Shown in pieces: positions 8,634 to 18,029 of a stretch of 64,000 nucleotides of DNA. The translations under genes and the position numbers were made by a program. Below the pieces are notes generated by a model. It saw nothing but the letters and a program-made list of their open reading frames with translations, did not search any database and was not told the DNA's origin. The stretch lies in NCBI RefSeq assembly GCF_000739575.1, contig NZ_BBJO01000006.1, forward strand, positions 26,677 to 90,676, in the 5' to 3' direction. Each line of letters opens with the position of its first letter. The first letter of the stretch is position 1. The stretch comes from Halobellus rufus (GTDB taxonomy: Archaea > Halobacteriota > Halobacteria > Halobacteriales > Haloferacaceae).

Positions 8634-9521
8634 TCACATCTCGGCGCTCTGTTCGTCGATGGCGTCGGCCGCGATCGAGCGCCCGCGGGCGTTCAACTCG
8701 ACCTCGTGGCGGACGCGGACCTCGTCTAAGACGTCGTGATCGATGAGCCGGACGAACAGCGCTTCGACCTCGTCGACCTCGATGCCGAGGAACGCGGGGA
8801 TGTCGAACGGTGAGACGCCGGAGTACAGCGCCATCAGCACCTGCTTGTCCTGCGTGGAGAGATCGAGCGACGTCTCGGTCTGCTCCTCGCCGATCCGGAG
8901 CAGCGAGCTCAGGATCTCCACGTGTCGGTTCGGCCCCGAGATGTACGTCTGCACGCTGGTGGAGTCGTCGGAGTGTTCGACCTCGATGACCTTCCGGCGC
9001 TCCTCTCTGACCGTCCGGTGACCGATCTCGATGTCGCCGATGTCGTCGAGGGGGATCTCGACGAACCGCCCCGTGACGGTCGCGATGCTGACGACTTCGG
9101 CCTGCTCCTCGACCTTGAGCCGCGCGCCGACCCACTCGGTGTTCTGGACGACGCCGCCCTCGACCGCCGGGTGGCGGACGAGAAACTGCGTCGAGGAGAG
9201 GATCGCGTCGTAGATCGCCATCTTGAACTCCTCGAACTCCGCGGGCGCGACGAGGATGACGTCCTCGCCGTCGTCGAACTGGAGCGCGATATAGTCTGAG
9301 ACGGTCGCGACGCGCTGGTTCACGTCGAAGCGCCCGCCGATCTGGTCGATGTCGGACAGCGGGAAGGTGCGCTTGCCGCCGGTCCCGGCGAGGACGATCC
9401 GCCGGTTCGACAGCAGAATCCGCCCGTTCGTCCACGCCGCGTCGTTGCGCTCGCGACCGTTTCTGAGCGCCTGCAGAAACCGCCCGCGCGTGTCCTCGAT
9501 CTTCGTCTCACCGGGTTTCAC
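8634..9521 (-). CDS. cheF: Chemotaxis adaptor CheF, 295 aa, GTG start
   Basis: Archaeal-specific adaptor that links phospho-CheY to the archaellum motor. The sequence matches CheF along its length: MKPGETKIEDTRGRFL, NGRILLSNRRIVLAG, PLSDIDQIGG, ISGPNRHVEILSSLL, and a C-terminal winged-helix-like end (STQDKQVLMALYSG). The start is GTG at 9521; an AGGTGA stretch about 8 nt upstream, overlapping the end of cheR, serves as ribosome-binding site and supports this choice. It is the last gene of the cheB-cheA-cheR-cheF operon. Confidence 0.93.
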   Translation of the reverse strand: MKPGETKIEDTRGRFLQALRNGRERNDAAWTNGRILLSNRRIVLAGTGGKRTFPLSDIDQIGGRFDVNQRVATVSDYIALQFDDGEDVILVAPAEFEEFKMAIYDAILSSTQFLVRHPAVEGGVVQNTEWVGARLKVEEQAEVVSIATVTGRFVEIPLDDIGDIEIGHRTVREERRKVIEVEHSDDSTSVQTYISGPNRHVEILSSLLRIGEEQTETSLDLSTQDKQVLMALYSGVSPFDIPAFLGIEVDEVEALFVRLIDHDVLDEVRVRHEVELNARGRSIAADAIDEQSAEM

Positions 9522-9527
9522 GTCCGC

Positions 9528-10382
9528 TCACCTCCGCGCTGTCGAGGGCTGTTTCGCTCCCGTGTCGCGGTAGATCCTGAGCCGCTTTTCCACCGCCTCG
9601 AAGCGGTCGCGACACGAGGAGGGCACGGTCTCTGTCATCCCGATCGTCAGGTATCCACCCGGTCTGACGGCCGAACCGAGCGTCTCGAAGATCGCCTCCT
9701 TGGCCTCGGTGTTGATGTAGATGAACAGGTTCCGGCAGATGACCAGATCGAACGTCTGGGGGGGCTCCTCCTGCACCAGATCGTGGCGTCGGAACGAGAC
9801 GAGGTCTCTGACCTCGTCGGTGACGCGGTAGGCGTCGCCGTCGCGCTCGACGTACCGGTCGCTGTGCGCCAGCGGTTCGAGCTGCTCTTCGAGGTCGTTC
9901 GTCTCGGAGGCGCGGTACTCCCCGCGACGGGCGACCCGGAGGATCTCGGGTTTGATGTCGGTCCCGAGGATCTCGACGCGCCGGTGGTCGATCCGGTCGT
10001 CGCCGAGCGCCAGCATCGCCGCGGAGTACGCCTCCCGACCGTCCGAACACGCGGCGCTCCAGATCCGGACGCGCCCGGCGTCGCTGAGTTCGGCCAGTAG
10101 CTCCCGGAGGCCGTCCCACACGTCGGGGTTGCGGAAGAAGCTCGTGACGTTGACGCTGAGGGCGTTCAACAGCGCCTCCCGTTCGTCCGCTTCCTCCCGA
10201 AGGAGCCGCTGGTAGGCGTCGTACTCCTCGACGTGTCGGCGTCGCATCCGCGCGGAGACGCGCCTGTCGAGGTAGGATCGGTTGTACGAACTGGTCGCGA
10301 ACGACAGCGACGACTCGATGTACGCGAGCAGGTCGTCGAACGCGTCGGAATCGGCGTCCCGTTCGACGTCTCCGAGCCCCAT
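9528..10382 (-). CDS. cheR: Chemotaxis methyltransferase CheR, 284 aa
   Basis: SAM-dependent methylation of Glu residues in chemoreceptors. An N-terminal helical domain (YNRSYLDRRVSARMRRR) precedes a Rossmann methyltransferase with RIWSAACSDGREAYSAAML and FDLVICRNLFIYI. The ATG at 10380-10382 overlaps the cheA stop by one base, indicating translational coupling. The cheF start follows 6 nt after its stop. The length is normal for the family, and CheR opposes CheB in adaptation. Confidence 0.95.
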   Translation of the reverse strand: MGLGDVERDADSDAFDDLLAYIESSLSFATSSYNRSYLDRRVSARMRRRHVEEYDAYQRLLREEADEREALLNALSVNVTSFFRNPDVWDGLRELLAELSDAGRVRIWSAACSDGREAYSAAMLALGDDRIDHRRVEILGTDIKPEILRVARRGEYRASETNDLEEQLEPLAHSDRYVERDGDAYRVTDEVRDLVSFRRHDLVQEEPPQTFDLVICRNLFIYINTEAKEAIFETLGSAVRPGGYLTIGMTETVPSSCRDRFEAVEKRLRIYRDTGAKQPSTARR

Positions 10383-12793
10383 CAGTCGGCTGCCTCCTCT
10401 GCGTCTGGGCTGTCGTCGGCCGGCGGGGTCCACCCTCGCCGGGCCTGCTTGCCGCGGTCGGGGATCGGCAGCGAGTTGATGTCGAGTATCGGCACCACGT
10501 TCCCGTCGCCGACGACGGCGGTCCCGGAGAGCCCCTCGGTCCCCTTGAGCGGTCCCTGAAGCGGCGTGACGACGACCTCCTCCTGTCGGGCGACCCCGTC
10601 GCACCGGACGGCCACCTGCCGGTCTGCCGGGCGGACGCGGACGATCATCCCGTCGTGGTCCGACTCTGAATCGATCGACAGCGCGTCCCGAAGCCGGATC
10701 AGCGGGAAGATGTGGTCCTCGTGGACGATGACCTCCGCGCCGTCGACCCGCTGGATCCGCTGCTGGGTGGAGATCTCGTCGATGTACTTGATCGGCACGC
10801 CGAACTCCCGATCGTCGATCTGGACGAACAGGACCTTGATGATCGCGACCGTCACGGGCAGCCGAATCGAGATCGACGTCCCCTCCCCGAGCGTGCTGTC
10901 GACGTTCACGGAGCCGTCGAGCGATTCGACCGTGGTCTTCACGACGTCCATCCCGACGCCGCGGCCGCTGACGTCCGTGATCTCGTCGTTGGTCGAGAAC
11001 CCGGGGTGGAAGATGAGGTCGTACACCTCCTCGTCGGGGAGTTCAGCCAGTTTCTCCGGCGAGTGGACCCCCTTCTCGGCCGCCTTCTCTCTGATCACGT
11101 CGGCGTCGATGCCGGCCCCGTCGTCCTCGACGGTGATGACGACGGTGTCGTGTTCGCGCTCGGCGCGCAGCTCGACCGATCCGGTCCGGGACTTCCCCGC
11201 CGCCTCGCGCTCCTCGGGCGGCTCGATCCCGTGATCGACCGCGTTCCGGAGCACGTGCATCAGCGGGTCGGAGATCTCGTCGAGGATGGTCCGGTCCAGT
11301 TCGATGTCCTGTCCCTCCACGGAGAAGCGGACCTTCTTGTCCTCCTCGCGGGCGAGGTCGCGGACGAGCCGCGGGAACTTGTCGAAGACCTTCTTCAGCG
11401 GGATCAGCCGCATATCCATCACCGTGTCCTGCAGGTTCGAGGAGATCTTGTCCAGTTCGTCGATTGTGTCCTTGCCGGCGGTGTCGTCCGCGTCGATGGC
11501 CTGCCGGAGTTTGATTCGGCTGGTCACCAGCTGCTCGACGAGGCTGTGGAGTTCGTCCAACTGGTCGACGTCGACGCGGACGGACTTCACCTCCGAGATC
11601 GACGGCGTCGATCCCTCGGCGTCTCCGGCGTCGTCCGTGCCGTCGCTGCCGCCGGCGCGTTCGGACCGTTCCTCGGTGGCGGTCTTCTCTTCGTCTGCGG
11701 CCTCACCATCTGCGTCGGATTCCGCCTCGCTATCCGCGCTCGGCCCTTCATCGACGCCCGCGCTCGGGCCGTCGACGTCCGAGTCAGCGGTCGAGCTCTT
11801 TTCGTTCTCGGCCGCGGTGGCCGTACTAGCGGTCGCTTCGGTGTCCTCCGCCGTGTCGTCCGACGAGGTGTAGGCGTCGACGACGGCGTCGACGGCGGCG
11901 GCCGCGGATTCGGCGTCGACGTCTCCGTCCTCCGCGGGGCTTTCCGAGCCCGCGGCAGGTGGCTCGTCAACGTCCGCGTCGGTTTCCGTGTCGCCCGCAC
12001 GGTCGAGGAACGCACCGACGTCGGTCAGCGCCACCGACTCCACCTTCCAGATGTCGGTCAGCGCCGATTTGAGTTCCGCGCGGGAGGCGTCGGCGACGAA
12101 CAGCACGACGTCGTCGCCGAACTCGCCCTCGGCGATCCCGTTCAGGCTCGGCTCCGCGCCGACGACGTCGAGGTCCTCCGGGAGCCCGTTGACGAACAGT
12201 CCGCCGTCGACGCCCTTCATGTCTCCCGTGTCGAGTTCGATCCGGGCCTGGTACAGGTGAGCCGCGTCAGCGAGCGCGGGGTCGCCCGCGTCGAGGAGAT
12301 CCCTGGCCCGGTCCAGCGCCTCGTGGCCGCTCGTCCGTTCGGTCGTCGACGGCGTCTCCGCTTCCCCGTCGGCGTCGGCCGCCGCGGAGGAGGAGTCCGC
12401 ATCGTCGGATTCCTGCGTAGGCTCCGCGGCCGCGCGGATCGATTCCACGAGGTCGCTCGGATCGCGCTGGGACTCGCCGTTGGACTCGATCTCGTGGAGG
12501 ATGTCGAGGATCTCGTCCATCCCGTCGAAGACGAGGTCCATCCGCTCGGGCGTGACCTCGATCTCGCCGTTCCGAACCGCGTCGAGTAGGTCCTCGACGG
12601 CGTGAGCCACGGTCGCGGCGTTCTCGAAGCCCATCGCCCCGAAGTTGCCCTTCAGGGTGTGCGCCTGTCGGAAGATGTCGTCGATCGCCTCCGTGTCTTC
12701 GGGGTTCGCCTCCAGATCGAGGAGGGAGTTGTTCAACTGCGTGATACTCTCCTCCGACTCGGTGATGAATTCCTGGTATAGTTCGTCGTCCAT
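10382..12793 (-). CDS. cheA: Chemotaxis histidine kinase CheA, 803 aa
   Basis: Kinase that phosphorylates CheY and CheB in response to receptor state. The N-terminal Hpt domain has His45 in FRQAHTLKGNFG. A P2-like region and a very acidic low-complexity linker (about residues 270-400) follow. Then come P3 dimerisation (VDVDQLDELHSLVEQL), the HATPase with N-box HVLRNAVDHGIE, DDGAGID and GRGVGMDVV, and a C-terminal CheW-like regulatory domain (VPIKYIDEIS). All catalytic motifs are intact. It starts 3 nt after the cheB stop, and its own stop overlaps cheR. Confidence 0.96.
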   Translation of the reverse strand: MDDELYQEFITESEESITQLNNSLLDLEANPEDTEAIDDIFRQAHTLKGNFGAMGFENAATVAHAVEDLLDAVRNGEIEVTPERMDLVFDGMDEILDILHEIESNGESQRDPSDLVESIRAAAEPTQESDDADSSSAAADADGEAETPSTTERTSGHEALDRARDLLDAGDPALADAAHLYQARIELDTGDMKGVDGGLFVNGLPEDLDVVGAEPSLNGIAEGEFGDDVVLFVADASRAELKSALTDIWKVESVALTDVGAFLDRAGDTETDADVDEPPAAGSESPAEDGDVDAESAAAAVDAVVDAYTSSDDTAEDTEATASTATAAENEKSSTADSDVDGPSAGVDEGPSADSEAESDADGEAADEEKTATEERSERAGGSDGTDDAGDAEGSTPSISEVKSVRVDVDQLDELHSLVEQLVTSRIKLRQAIDADDTAGKDTIDELDKISSNLQDTVMDMRLIPLKKVFDKFPRLVRDLAREEDKKVRFSVEGQDIELDRTILDEISDPLMHVLRNAVDHGIEPPEEREAAGKSRTGSVELRAEREHDTVVITVEDDGAGIDADVIREKAAEKGVHSPEKLAELPDEEVYDLIFHPGFSTNDEITDVSGRGVGMDVVKTTVESLDGSVNVDSTLGEGTSISIRLPVTVAIIKVLFVQIDDREFGVPIKYIDEISTQQRIQRVDGAEVIVHEDHIFPLIRLRDALSIDSESDHDGMIVRVRPADRQVAVRCDGVARQEEVVVTPLQGPLKGTEGLSGTAVVGDGNVVPILDINSLPIPDRGKQARRGWTPPADDSPDAEEAAD

Positions 12794-12796
12794 TGG

Positions 12797-13987
12797 TCAC
12801 TCCTCCTCCGCGAAGAACCGCAAGGCGCTCGAAGCGACGTCCTCGGCGGCCGCGACGACGTCGACGCATCCGGTCTCGATGGCCCGCCGCGGCATCCCGA
12901 AGATCGCCGAGGTTGCCTCGTCTTGGGCGACGGTGTGTCCGCCGCCGCGAGCGATCCGTCGCATCCCGTCGACGCCGTCGCGGCCCATTCCGGTGAGCAG
13001 GACCCCGCAGATCGGCCCCTCGACGGTCTCGGCCGCCGACGCCATCGTCAGGTCGATCGCCGGACGGACGCCGTGGATCTGCTCGGTCTCTGTCAGTTCC
13101 AGTCTGAGCCGGCGGTTCCGGTCGCTCGTCGCGAGCAGGTGTTTCCCGCCGGGCGCGACGCGCGCCTGTCCAGCCTCGATCCGTTCGCCAGATTCGGCCT
13201 CTTCGACGGCGTACTCCGACCGCTCGTCGAGTCTGGCCGCGAACCGCTCGGTGAACCCCTCGGGCATGTGCTGGACGATCAGCACCCGGAGGTTCGCCGC
13301 GGGCGGCAACGCGGCGACGACGCGTTCGACGACGTTCGGTCCACCCGTCGACGCGCCGACGACGAGCGTGCCCACCTCGGGATACCGGCGTGCCGTCTCC
13401 CGATCCGGAGACGCCGACGCGGTCGTTCGGCTTGATTCCTCGGCATCGAGCGATCCAACCGTTGCTTCCGAATCGGGCGTGGTCGGCGACGGGGTTGCAG
13501 ACCCCCTCGATTTCGCCGGTGATCGATCGGTGATAGCGGCCCGGGCGTCCGCGGTGAGGTCGACTCGGGCGGCGGATTCGACCTTCTCGACGAGTTCCTG
13601 TTTCACGCGCGGCATCGACGAGGTGACCTCGCCCCCGGGCTTCGTGACGAAGTCGACCGCTCCGCGGTCCAGCGCCTCGAACGTCACGTCGGCGTCTTCC
13701 TCGGTGTGCGCCGACAGCATCAACACGGGCGTCGGATGGTCGCGCATGATGGCGTCGACCGCTTCGAGACCGTTCATCGTCGGCATCTCGATGTCCATCG
13801 TGACGACGTCCGGGTGGCAGTCTCCCACGGTCTCGACGGCCTCGACACCGTTTTTCGCCTCGCCGACGACTTCCACGCCGCCGTCCTCGAGGAGGTTCCG
13901 GATCAGCGTCCGCATAAACCGCGAGTCGTCGACGACGACCGCGCGGGTAGCCCCGTCACCGCTTCCGGGGCCGGCGGCCGCGCTCAT
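12797..13987 (-). CDS. cheB: Chemotaxis methylesterase / deamidase CheB, 396 aa
   Basis: Removes methyl groups from receptors when phosphorylated. The receiver domain has VVVDDSRFMRTL, acceptor Asp65 in VVTMDIEMP and Lys in FVTKPGG. A variable linker precedes the esterase domain with the Ser motif VVGASTGGP, VQHMPEGF (His) and GMGRDGVDGM (Asp). The start at 13987 (MSAAAGP) puts the receiver near the N-terminus. It is the first gene of the cheB-cheA-cheR-cheF operon and divergent from cheW. Confidence 0.95.
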   Translation of the reverse strand: MSAAAGPGSGDGATRAVVVDDSRFMRTLIRNLLEDGGVEVVGEAKNGVEAVETVGDCHPDVVTMDIEMPTMNGLEAVDAIMRDHPTPVLMLSAHTEEDADVTFEALDRGAVDFVTKPGGEVTSSMPRVKQELVEKVESAARVDLTADARAAITDRSPAKSRGSATPSPTTPDSEATVGSLDAEESSRTTASASPDRETARRYPEVGTLVVGASTGGPNVVERVVAALPPAANLRVLIVQHMPEGFTERFAARLDERSEYAVEEAESGERIEAGQARVAPGGKHLLATSDRNRRLRLELTETEQIHGVRPAIDLTMASAAETVEGPICGVLLTGMGRDGVDGMRRIARGGGHTVAQDEATSAIFGMPRRAIETGCVDVVAAAEDVASSALRFFAEEE

Positions 13988-14196
13988 CGCCCGTCGCCCC
14001 CGCGTCGGTGGCCGTGACCCGCGGTCCCGGCACCGTGGTCGTGCCCGCACATCTCTGTCTCCGAGGTTCCGGACTCGGGGACTTAAGCACTCCCCGGCGA
14101 GAATCAGCCGTGATAATGGTGTGAGTACATTTATTGCCGGTCTGTCCGGTCTCGTAGACGACACCGGCGGCCCCATCGGTTGTCGGAATCACCACT
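13988..14196. promoter_or_regulatory. Divergent cheB / cheW promoter region
   Basis: This 209-bp spacer separates the minus-strand cheB operon from plus-strand cheW. AT-rich elements stand out in otherwise GC-rich DNA: CTTAAG at 14082-14087 (read as GCTTAAGT on the minus strand) and CATTTATT at 14128-14135, candidate TATA boxes for the two directions. Both lie farther than 30 nt from the start codons, so short 5' leaders are likely if they are used. Confidence 0.45.
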
Positions 14197-14682
14197 ATGG
14201 CGCAGAACCAATCCGTGGCGGCGGGCCCATCCGACTCGGCCGCCACAGACGACGGCGACGCCACCGCCCGACAGATGCAGGTCCTCGAGTTCGAACTGGG
14301 CGAGGAAACGTACTGTGTCGACATCGACTACGTCTCGGAGATCGTCGACCGCGGCTCGCTCACGACGGTCCCGAACGCCCCGGCGTACGTCGAGGGCGTG
14401 ATGGACCTGCGGGGGCGTACCACCTCGATCGTGAACCCGAAGACGCTCTTGAACACGGACGACACCGGCGAAGCGAGTCGGATCGTCATCTTCGACGCGA
14501 AGCAGTTCGACGACGCCGCCGCGGTAGGCTGGCTGGTCGACGAGGTCGATCAGGTGGTCCGGGTCTCGATGGACGACGTCGAGGAGCCGCCGATGGAACA
14601 CGGCGACTTCATCGAGGGCATCGTCCGCCGCGACGAGGACCTCGTCGTCTGGATCTCGCCGACGAAAACCGCCGATTCCTAG
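14197..14682 (+). CDS. cheW: Chemotaxis coupling protein CheW, 161 aa
   Basis: Couples receptors to CheA. After a 25-residue low-complexity N-terminus the CheW fold starts at MQVLEFELGEETYCVDIDYVSEI, with PNAPAYVEGVMDLRGRTTSIV, the classic hydrophobic-Gly-Arg signature. There is a single CheW domain of usual length. It is divergent from cheB. The convergent MFS gene follows 9 nt after its stop. Confidence 0.95.
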   Translation: MAQNQSVAAGPSDSAATDDGDATARQMQVLEFELGEETYCVDIDYVSEIVDRGSLTTVPNAPAYVEGVMDLRGRTTSIVNPKTLLNTDDTGEASRIVIFDAKQFDDAAAVGWLVDEVDQVVRVSMDDVEEPPMEHGDFIEGIVRRDEDLVVWISPTKTADS

Positions 14683-14691
14683 CTCGGGTTC

Positions 14692-16143
14692 TCACCCCGC
14701 GGCACGCCGTTCCGACGTCTGTTCCCGCTGAGCCGCCCTGAGCGCCAGCGCCAGCCCGGCGACGACGCAGCCACCGGCGACGCCGAACGCCGGGAGGTAG
14801 CCGACGCCGTCGGCGACCGCGCCCCCGACGACGCTCCCGAGGCCCCCGCCGAGGCTGCCGATGGCGGTGTACAGCCCGAGCGCTTCCGCGCGGGCCGACT
14901 CTGGCGCGAGTTCGGAAACGAGTCCGGTCGCGGTCACGGCGATGACGGCCCACGAGCCGCCGATCGCGAGGAACAGCGCGCCGACGACGAACAGGCCCGC
15001 GGGCGGTGCGACGGCCGCTCCGGCGACGGCGACCACCGGGAACGCTCCCGCGCGGAACAGCAGCGCGCCGGCCTGGAGCCGGAACGGGTCGTACGTCGCC
15101 GCCGCGCTCCCGGCGGCCGCGTACGTCGCCGCGGAGGCCGCCGAACTCGCGATGAACAGCCCGAACACCTCGTCGGTCGCGTAGCCCGCGTCGACGAGGT
15201 ACGCCGGAAGCGGGCCGAAGAACGCCGAGAACCCGGCGAAGAAGACCGTCGCGGCGAAGAGATAGCGCAGCAGCCTCTCGGAGAAGCGCTCTCGGAGACC
15301 CGCCAAGATACCCTGGTCCCGGGTAGCGCCGCCGCGGGACCGCCGGGCCGTCAGTTCCCGGAACGCCCAGTACATCCGTCCGGGGCCGAACGGCACGGCA
15401 CGCGTGGCCCGCGCCGCAGTGCCGTTGGGGACAGCGACCCGCCGAGCGAGCCGTCGGAACCGCCTTTCGGAGACGTCCGTCGGCTCGGGGTACCGGAGGA
15501 CGACGACGGCGATCCCGCCGAGAGTGACGACGGCGCTGAGGACGAAGAACAATCGCTTCGAGGCCAGCGGCGACAGCGCGAACCGGCTCCCGACGACCGC
15601 CGACCACGCGCCGCCGGCGACGAGTCCGGCCAGCCAGCCGTACCCCTGCACGTGGTTCAGCCGGCCGAACCGCCGCGGCCACGCGGGCGGGGCGTGCCCC
15701 TCCACGACGATCACGTTCAACACGGGTGCGGCGGCGGCGACGACGAACCACAGCGCCGCGTTGGCCAGCAGCACCGTCCACGGCGAGGAGAGGAAGGGCA
15801 GCAGGACGAAGACGGCCGCCGAGAGCCCGAGCGCGACGAGGACGAACGGCCGCCGGCGTCGCGTCCGCGCCACCAGCCGCCCCCAGAGGATCGCTCCCGG
15901 AGCGCCCGCGAAGGCGGCCGTCGCGGCGACGAGGCTGACGACGAGCGCGCCCGCCCCGAGGTCGATCGCGTACAGCGGGACGAGAAGCGACGCGGCACCG
16001 ACGGCGGCGTAGCCCATCGCCCACCCGTAGAGCCAGCCGTCCGTTCCGGGCGCGCCGCCGCCGTCGACGCCCCCGTCAGCGACCTCCGTCGGTGTCGGTT
16101 CCGCCGCGGTTGCGCCACCAGTTTCTCTCCCGCGTTCTCGCAC
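14692..16143 (-). CDS. MFS transporter, 483 aa, probable GTG start
   Basis: Major facilitator superfamily permease with about twelve membrane spans, starting with WLYGWAMGYAAVGAASLLVPLYAI, and the loop-2/3 motif GAILWGRLVARTRRRRPFV. A cytosolic central loop of about 80 residues is Arg-rich. No ATG precedes the first span; the GTG at 16143 gives a 35-residue acidic N-terminus typical of haloarchaeal MFS proteins. It could export drugs or metabolites; the substrate cannot be read. It is convergent with cheW. Confidence 0.8.
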   Translation of the reverse strand: MRERGRETGGATAAEPTPTEVADGGVDGGGAPGTDGWLYGWAMGYAAVGAASLLVPLYAIDLGAGALVVSLVAATAAFAGAPGAILWGRLVARTRRRRPFVLVALGLSAAVFVLLPFLSSPWTVLLANAALWFVVAAAAPVLNVIVVEGHAPPAWPRRFGRLNHVQGYGWLAGLVAGGAWSAVVGSRFALSPLASKRLFFVLSAVVTLGGIAVVVLRYPEPTDVSERRFRRLARRVAVPNGTAARATRAVPFGPGRMYWAFRELTARRSRGGATRDQGILAGLRERFSERLLRYLFAATVFFAGFSAFFGPLPAYLVDAGYATDEVFGLFIASSAASAATYAAAGSAAATYDPFRLQAGALLFRAGAFPVVAVAGAAVAPPAGLFVVGALFLAIGGSWAVIAVTATGLVSELAPESARAEALGLYTAIGSLGGGLGSVVGGAVADGVGYLPAFGVAGGCVVAGLALALRAAQREQTSERRAAG

Positions 16144-16252
16144 GTCCGGCGGAACGGCGGGGCGACCTATAGTTGTTGGCGGTCGGCGCGGGCCGAACAC
16201 AGACGGCGTCGCGGTCGGCCGGTAGTGCGGACGCCGCTCTGGACACACCCGG

Positions 16253-16570
16253 TCAGACCGACTCGGAACTCGCTGCCCGCTCGTCGTCGCCGTCGCGGTC
16301 GAACAAGAGGTCGTAGGCCGGGTGTTTGTCGAGCACCGCACCGCAGTTCCGACAACTCGTGTGGAGCGACCGGTCCGCGTTCCAGCGATCTGTCCGGCGC
16401 ACGACCGCGCCCGCCCGGAGTTCGTAGCGACCGCCGGAGGTCGAGACGTGGTCGAACGCGCGGCTCGCACACTCCGGACACGGATCGCGCATATCCGTCC
16501 AATCGTCCCTGTCGACCGCGGTGATCGTGAACGACCGCCCGTCGGTCCTGACGCGAAATGATCGCTCCAT
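16253..16570 (-). CDS. Zinc-ribbon protein of unknown function, 105 aa
   Basis: Two Cys pairs, CPEC (about residue 31) and CRNC (about 73), with an Arg-rich stretch between. The N-terminus reads MERSFRVRTDGRSFTITAVDR. It is co-directional with and 51 bp downstream of the PD-(D/E)XK-like protein gene, so the two may form an operon. The function is unknown. Confidence 0.65.
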   Translation of the reverse strand: MERSFRVRTDGRSFTITAVDRDDWTDMRDPCPECASRAFDHVSTSGGRYELRAGAVVRRTDRWNADRSLHTSCRNCGAVLDKHPAYDLLFDRDGDDERAASSESV

Positions 16571-16621
16571 CGTCCCGTCTGGTCCCGTCTTCAGATAAAT
16601 ACGTTCGGAGCCGCTCGCCGT

Positions 16622-17869
16622 TCAGCTCCGCCGGACCGTCCGGTACGCGCCCGCGGGCTGTTCGAGCGCCCACTCGTCGTCGAGCGCGGCCGCCTTGTCG
16701 TCGGTGCCGCGGTCGGTCACGAGGCCGACGTGGTACAGTTGGGCCTTGTACTGGAAGTGGAGGCCCGACTTGTACACCGAGGGGTCGTCGAGCGCCGTCG
16801 GATCGAGCGTCCCGTCGCTCCGCAGCACGGCGTCGCGCTCGCGCTCGGTGAAGAACACCTCGACGGCCAGCGGGCGGTTGATCTCGCAGGCGGCTTCCGC
16901 CACCGCCGGGAGCCTCGCCGGGCGGACGCCGTCGCGGTGGAGGTTCTCGAGCGCGTCGACGACGAGCGTCGTCGGCTCGTACTGCATCGTCACGCTCCGG
17001 GCGAGCTGCGCCCAGCGCGGGGCGAGTTCCGTGAACCGCTCTTGGCTGCCGGTCCACTCGTCGAACCGCGCCAGCGCCGCCTCGACGCTCCCGCACTCCG
17101 AGCGCGCGAAGCGGACGACTTCCCGCCCGAGGTGGGTGAGTCGGTCGACGCCGCGGGGGTCCACGAGTCCGAGGAGGACCGCTCCGCGGCGGCCGTCTCC
17201 GACGAGTCGGATGACGTGCTCGGCGTACGTCGCCTCCGTGTCCCCGTCGGCCGCGAGCGCCAGGGCGTAGCCGAGGTAGTTCTTCGGGTGATTGACCGGG
17301 AAGCTCCCGTCGGTCAGGCGGTGCGTTCGCGCCTGGAACCGGATCGCCTCCACGCCCGTCGAGAACTCGCCCGCCCCGGTCACCCGCGGCGGTTCGAGCA
17401 CCGACGCGGCGTCGGCGCTCTCGACGCCGACGACGCCGACGTTCAACTCCCGGGCGAGCGAGCGCGACGTCTCGGTGACGCTCTCGGCGGGGACGGCCAC
17501 GTAGCCGAGGTTCACCTCCGAGAGCCGCGAGTGCACCTGCTCGATGCCGCGGGCGACGTCGACGGCTCCGCCGTTCGCCCGGTGGCCCTTCGCTTCGACC
17601 GCGACGACGGGGCTCTCGGACACGTCCCCGTCCAACACCGTTCCGGACGGTAGCCCCACGCCGAGCAGGTCCGGTTCGCCCGAGGAGAGCCGGATCGAGT
17701 TGAAGGGTCTGAGTCGCTCGCGCACCTCCTCGGGAACCGACCACTCGCCCCACGAGTCGGCCGTGAACTGCGATTCGGTGACGACGTACTGGTCGGACCG
17801 GTCCGGGAGGTCGGGGTAGAGCGTCTCCTTCGCGGCGGCGAGCACCGCAGGCTCGGCGAGCGTCGTCAT
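16622..17869 (-). CDS. Haloarchaeal protein with N-terminal PD-(D/E)XK nuclease-like motif, 415 aa
   Basis: Residues 64-95 contain GEPDLLGVG and, after a short insert, VVAVEAKG. Asp67, Glu92 and Lys94 sit in the arrangement of a PD-(D/E)XK nuclease core. The C-terminal 250 residues (HPKNYLGYALALAADG, SECGSVEAALARFDEWTG, YKSGLHFQYKAQLYHVGL) match no family I recognise and end in an HTH-like or regulatory region. The ATG at 17869 (MTTLAEP) is preferred over an ATG at 17887. It could be a solitary nuclease or restriction-like protein. No methylase is nearby. Confidence 0.6.
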   Translation of the reverse strand: MTTLAEPAVLAAAKETLYPDLPDRSDQYVVTESQFTADSWGEWSVPEEVRERLRPFNSIRLSSGEPDLLGVGLPSGTVLDGDVSESPVVAVEAKGHRANGGAVDVARGIEQVHSRLSEVNLGYVAVPAESVTETSRSLARELNVGVVGVESADAASVLEPPRVTGAGEFSTGVEAIRFQARTHRLTDGSFPVNHPKNYLGYALALAADGDTEATYAEHVIRLVGDGRRGAVLLGLVDPRGVDRLTHLGREVVRFARSECGSVEAALARFDEWTGSQERFTELAPRWAQLARSVTMQYEPTTLVVDALENLHRDGVRPARLPAVAEAACEINRPLAVEVFFTERERDAVLRSDGTLDPTALDDPSVYKSGLHFQYKAQLYHVGLVTDRGTDDKAAALDDEWALEQPAGAYRTVRRS

Positions 17870-18029
17870 CGACCGGCCGTTCACCACGGGACGACTTAGC
17901 CGTTCGGTCGGATGCCCGGTCGGATCGGCCAGACCGCACCGCTCCGGTTCGAGGAGTGCGAGTCAATCGGGTGCCCCCGGACCCGAACAATCAAGACTGC
18001 ACGCACTACAGGATACAGCAACTCGACCG

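Noticed and set aside
10712..12589. 625-codon open frame on the plus strand across cheA
   Set aside because: Runs antisense to a clear cheA gene; composition is that of a reverse-complement shadow.
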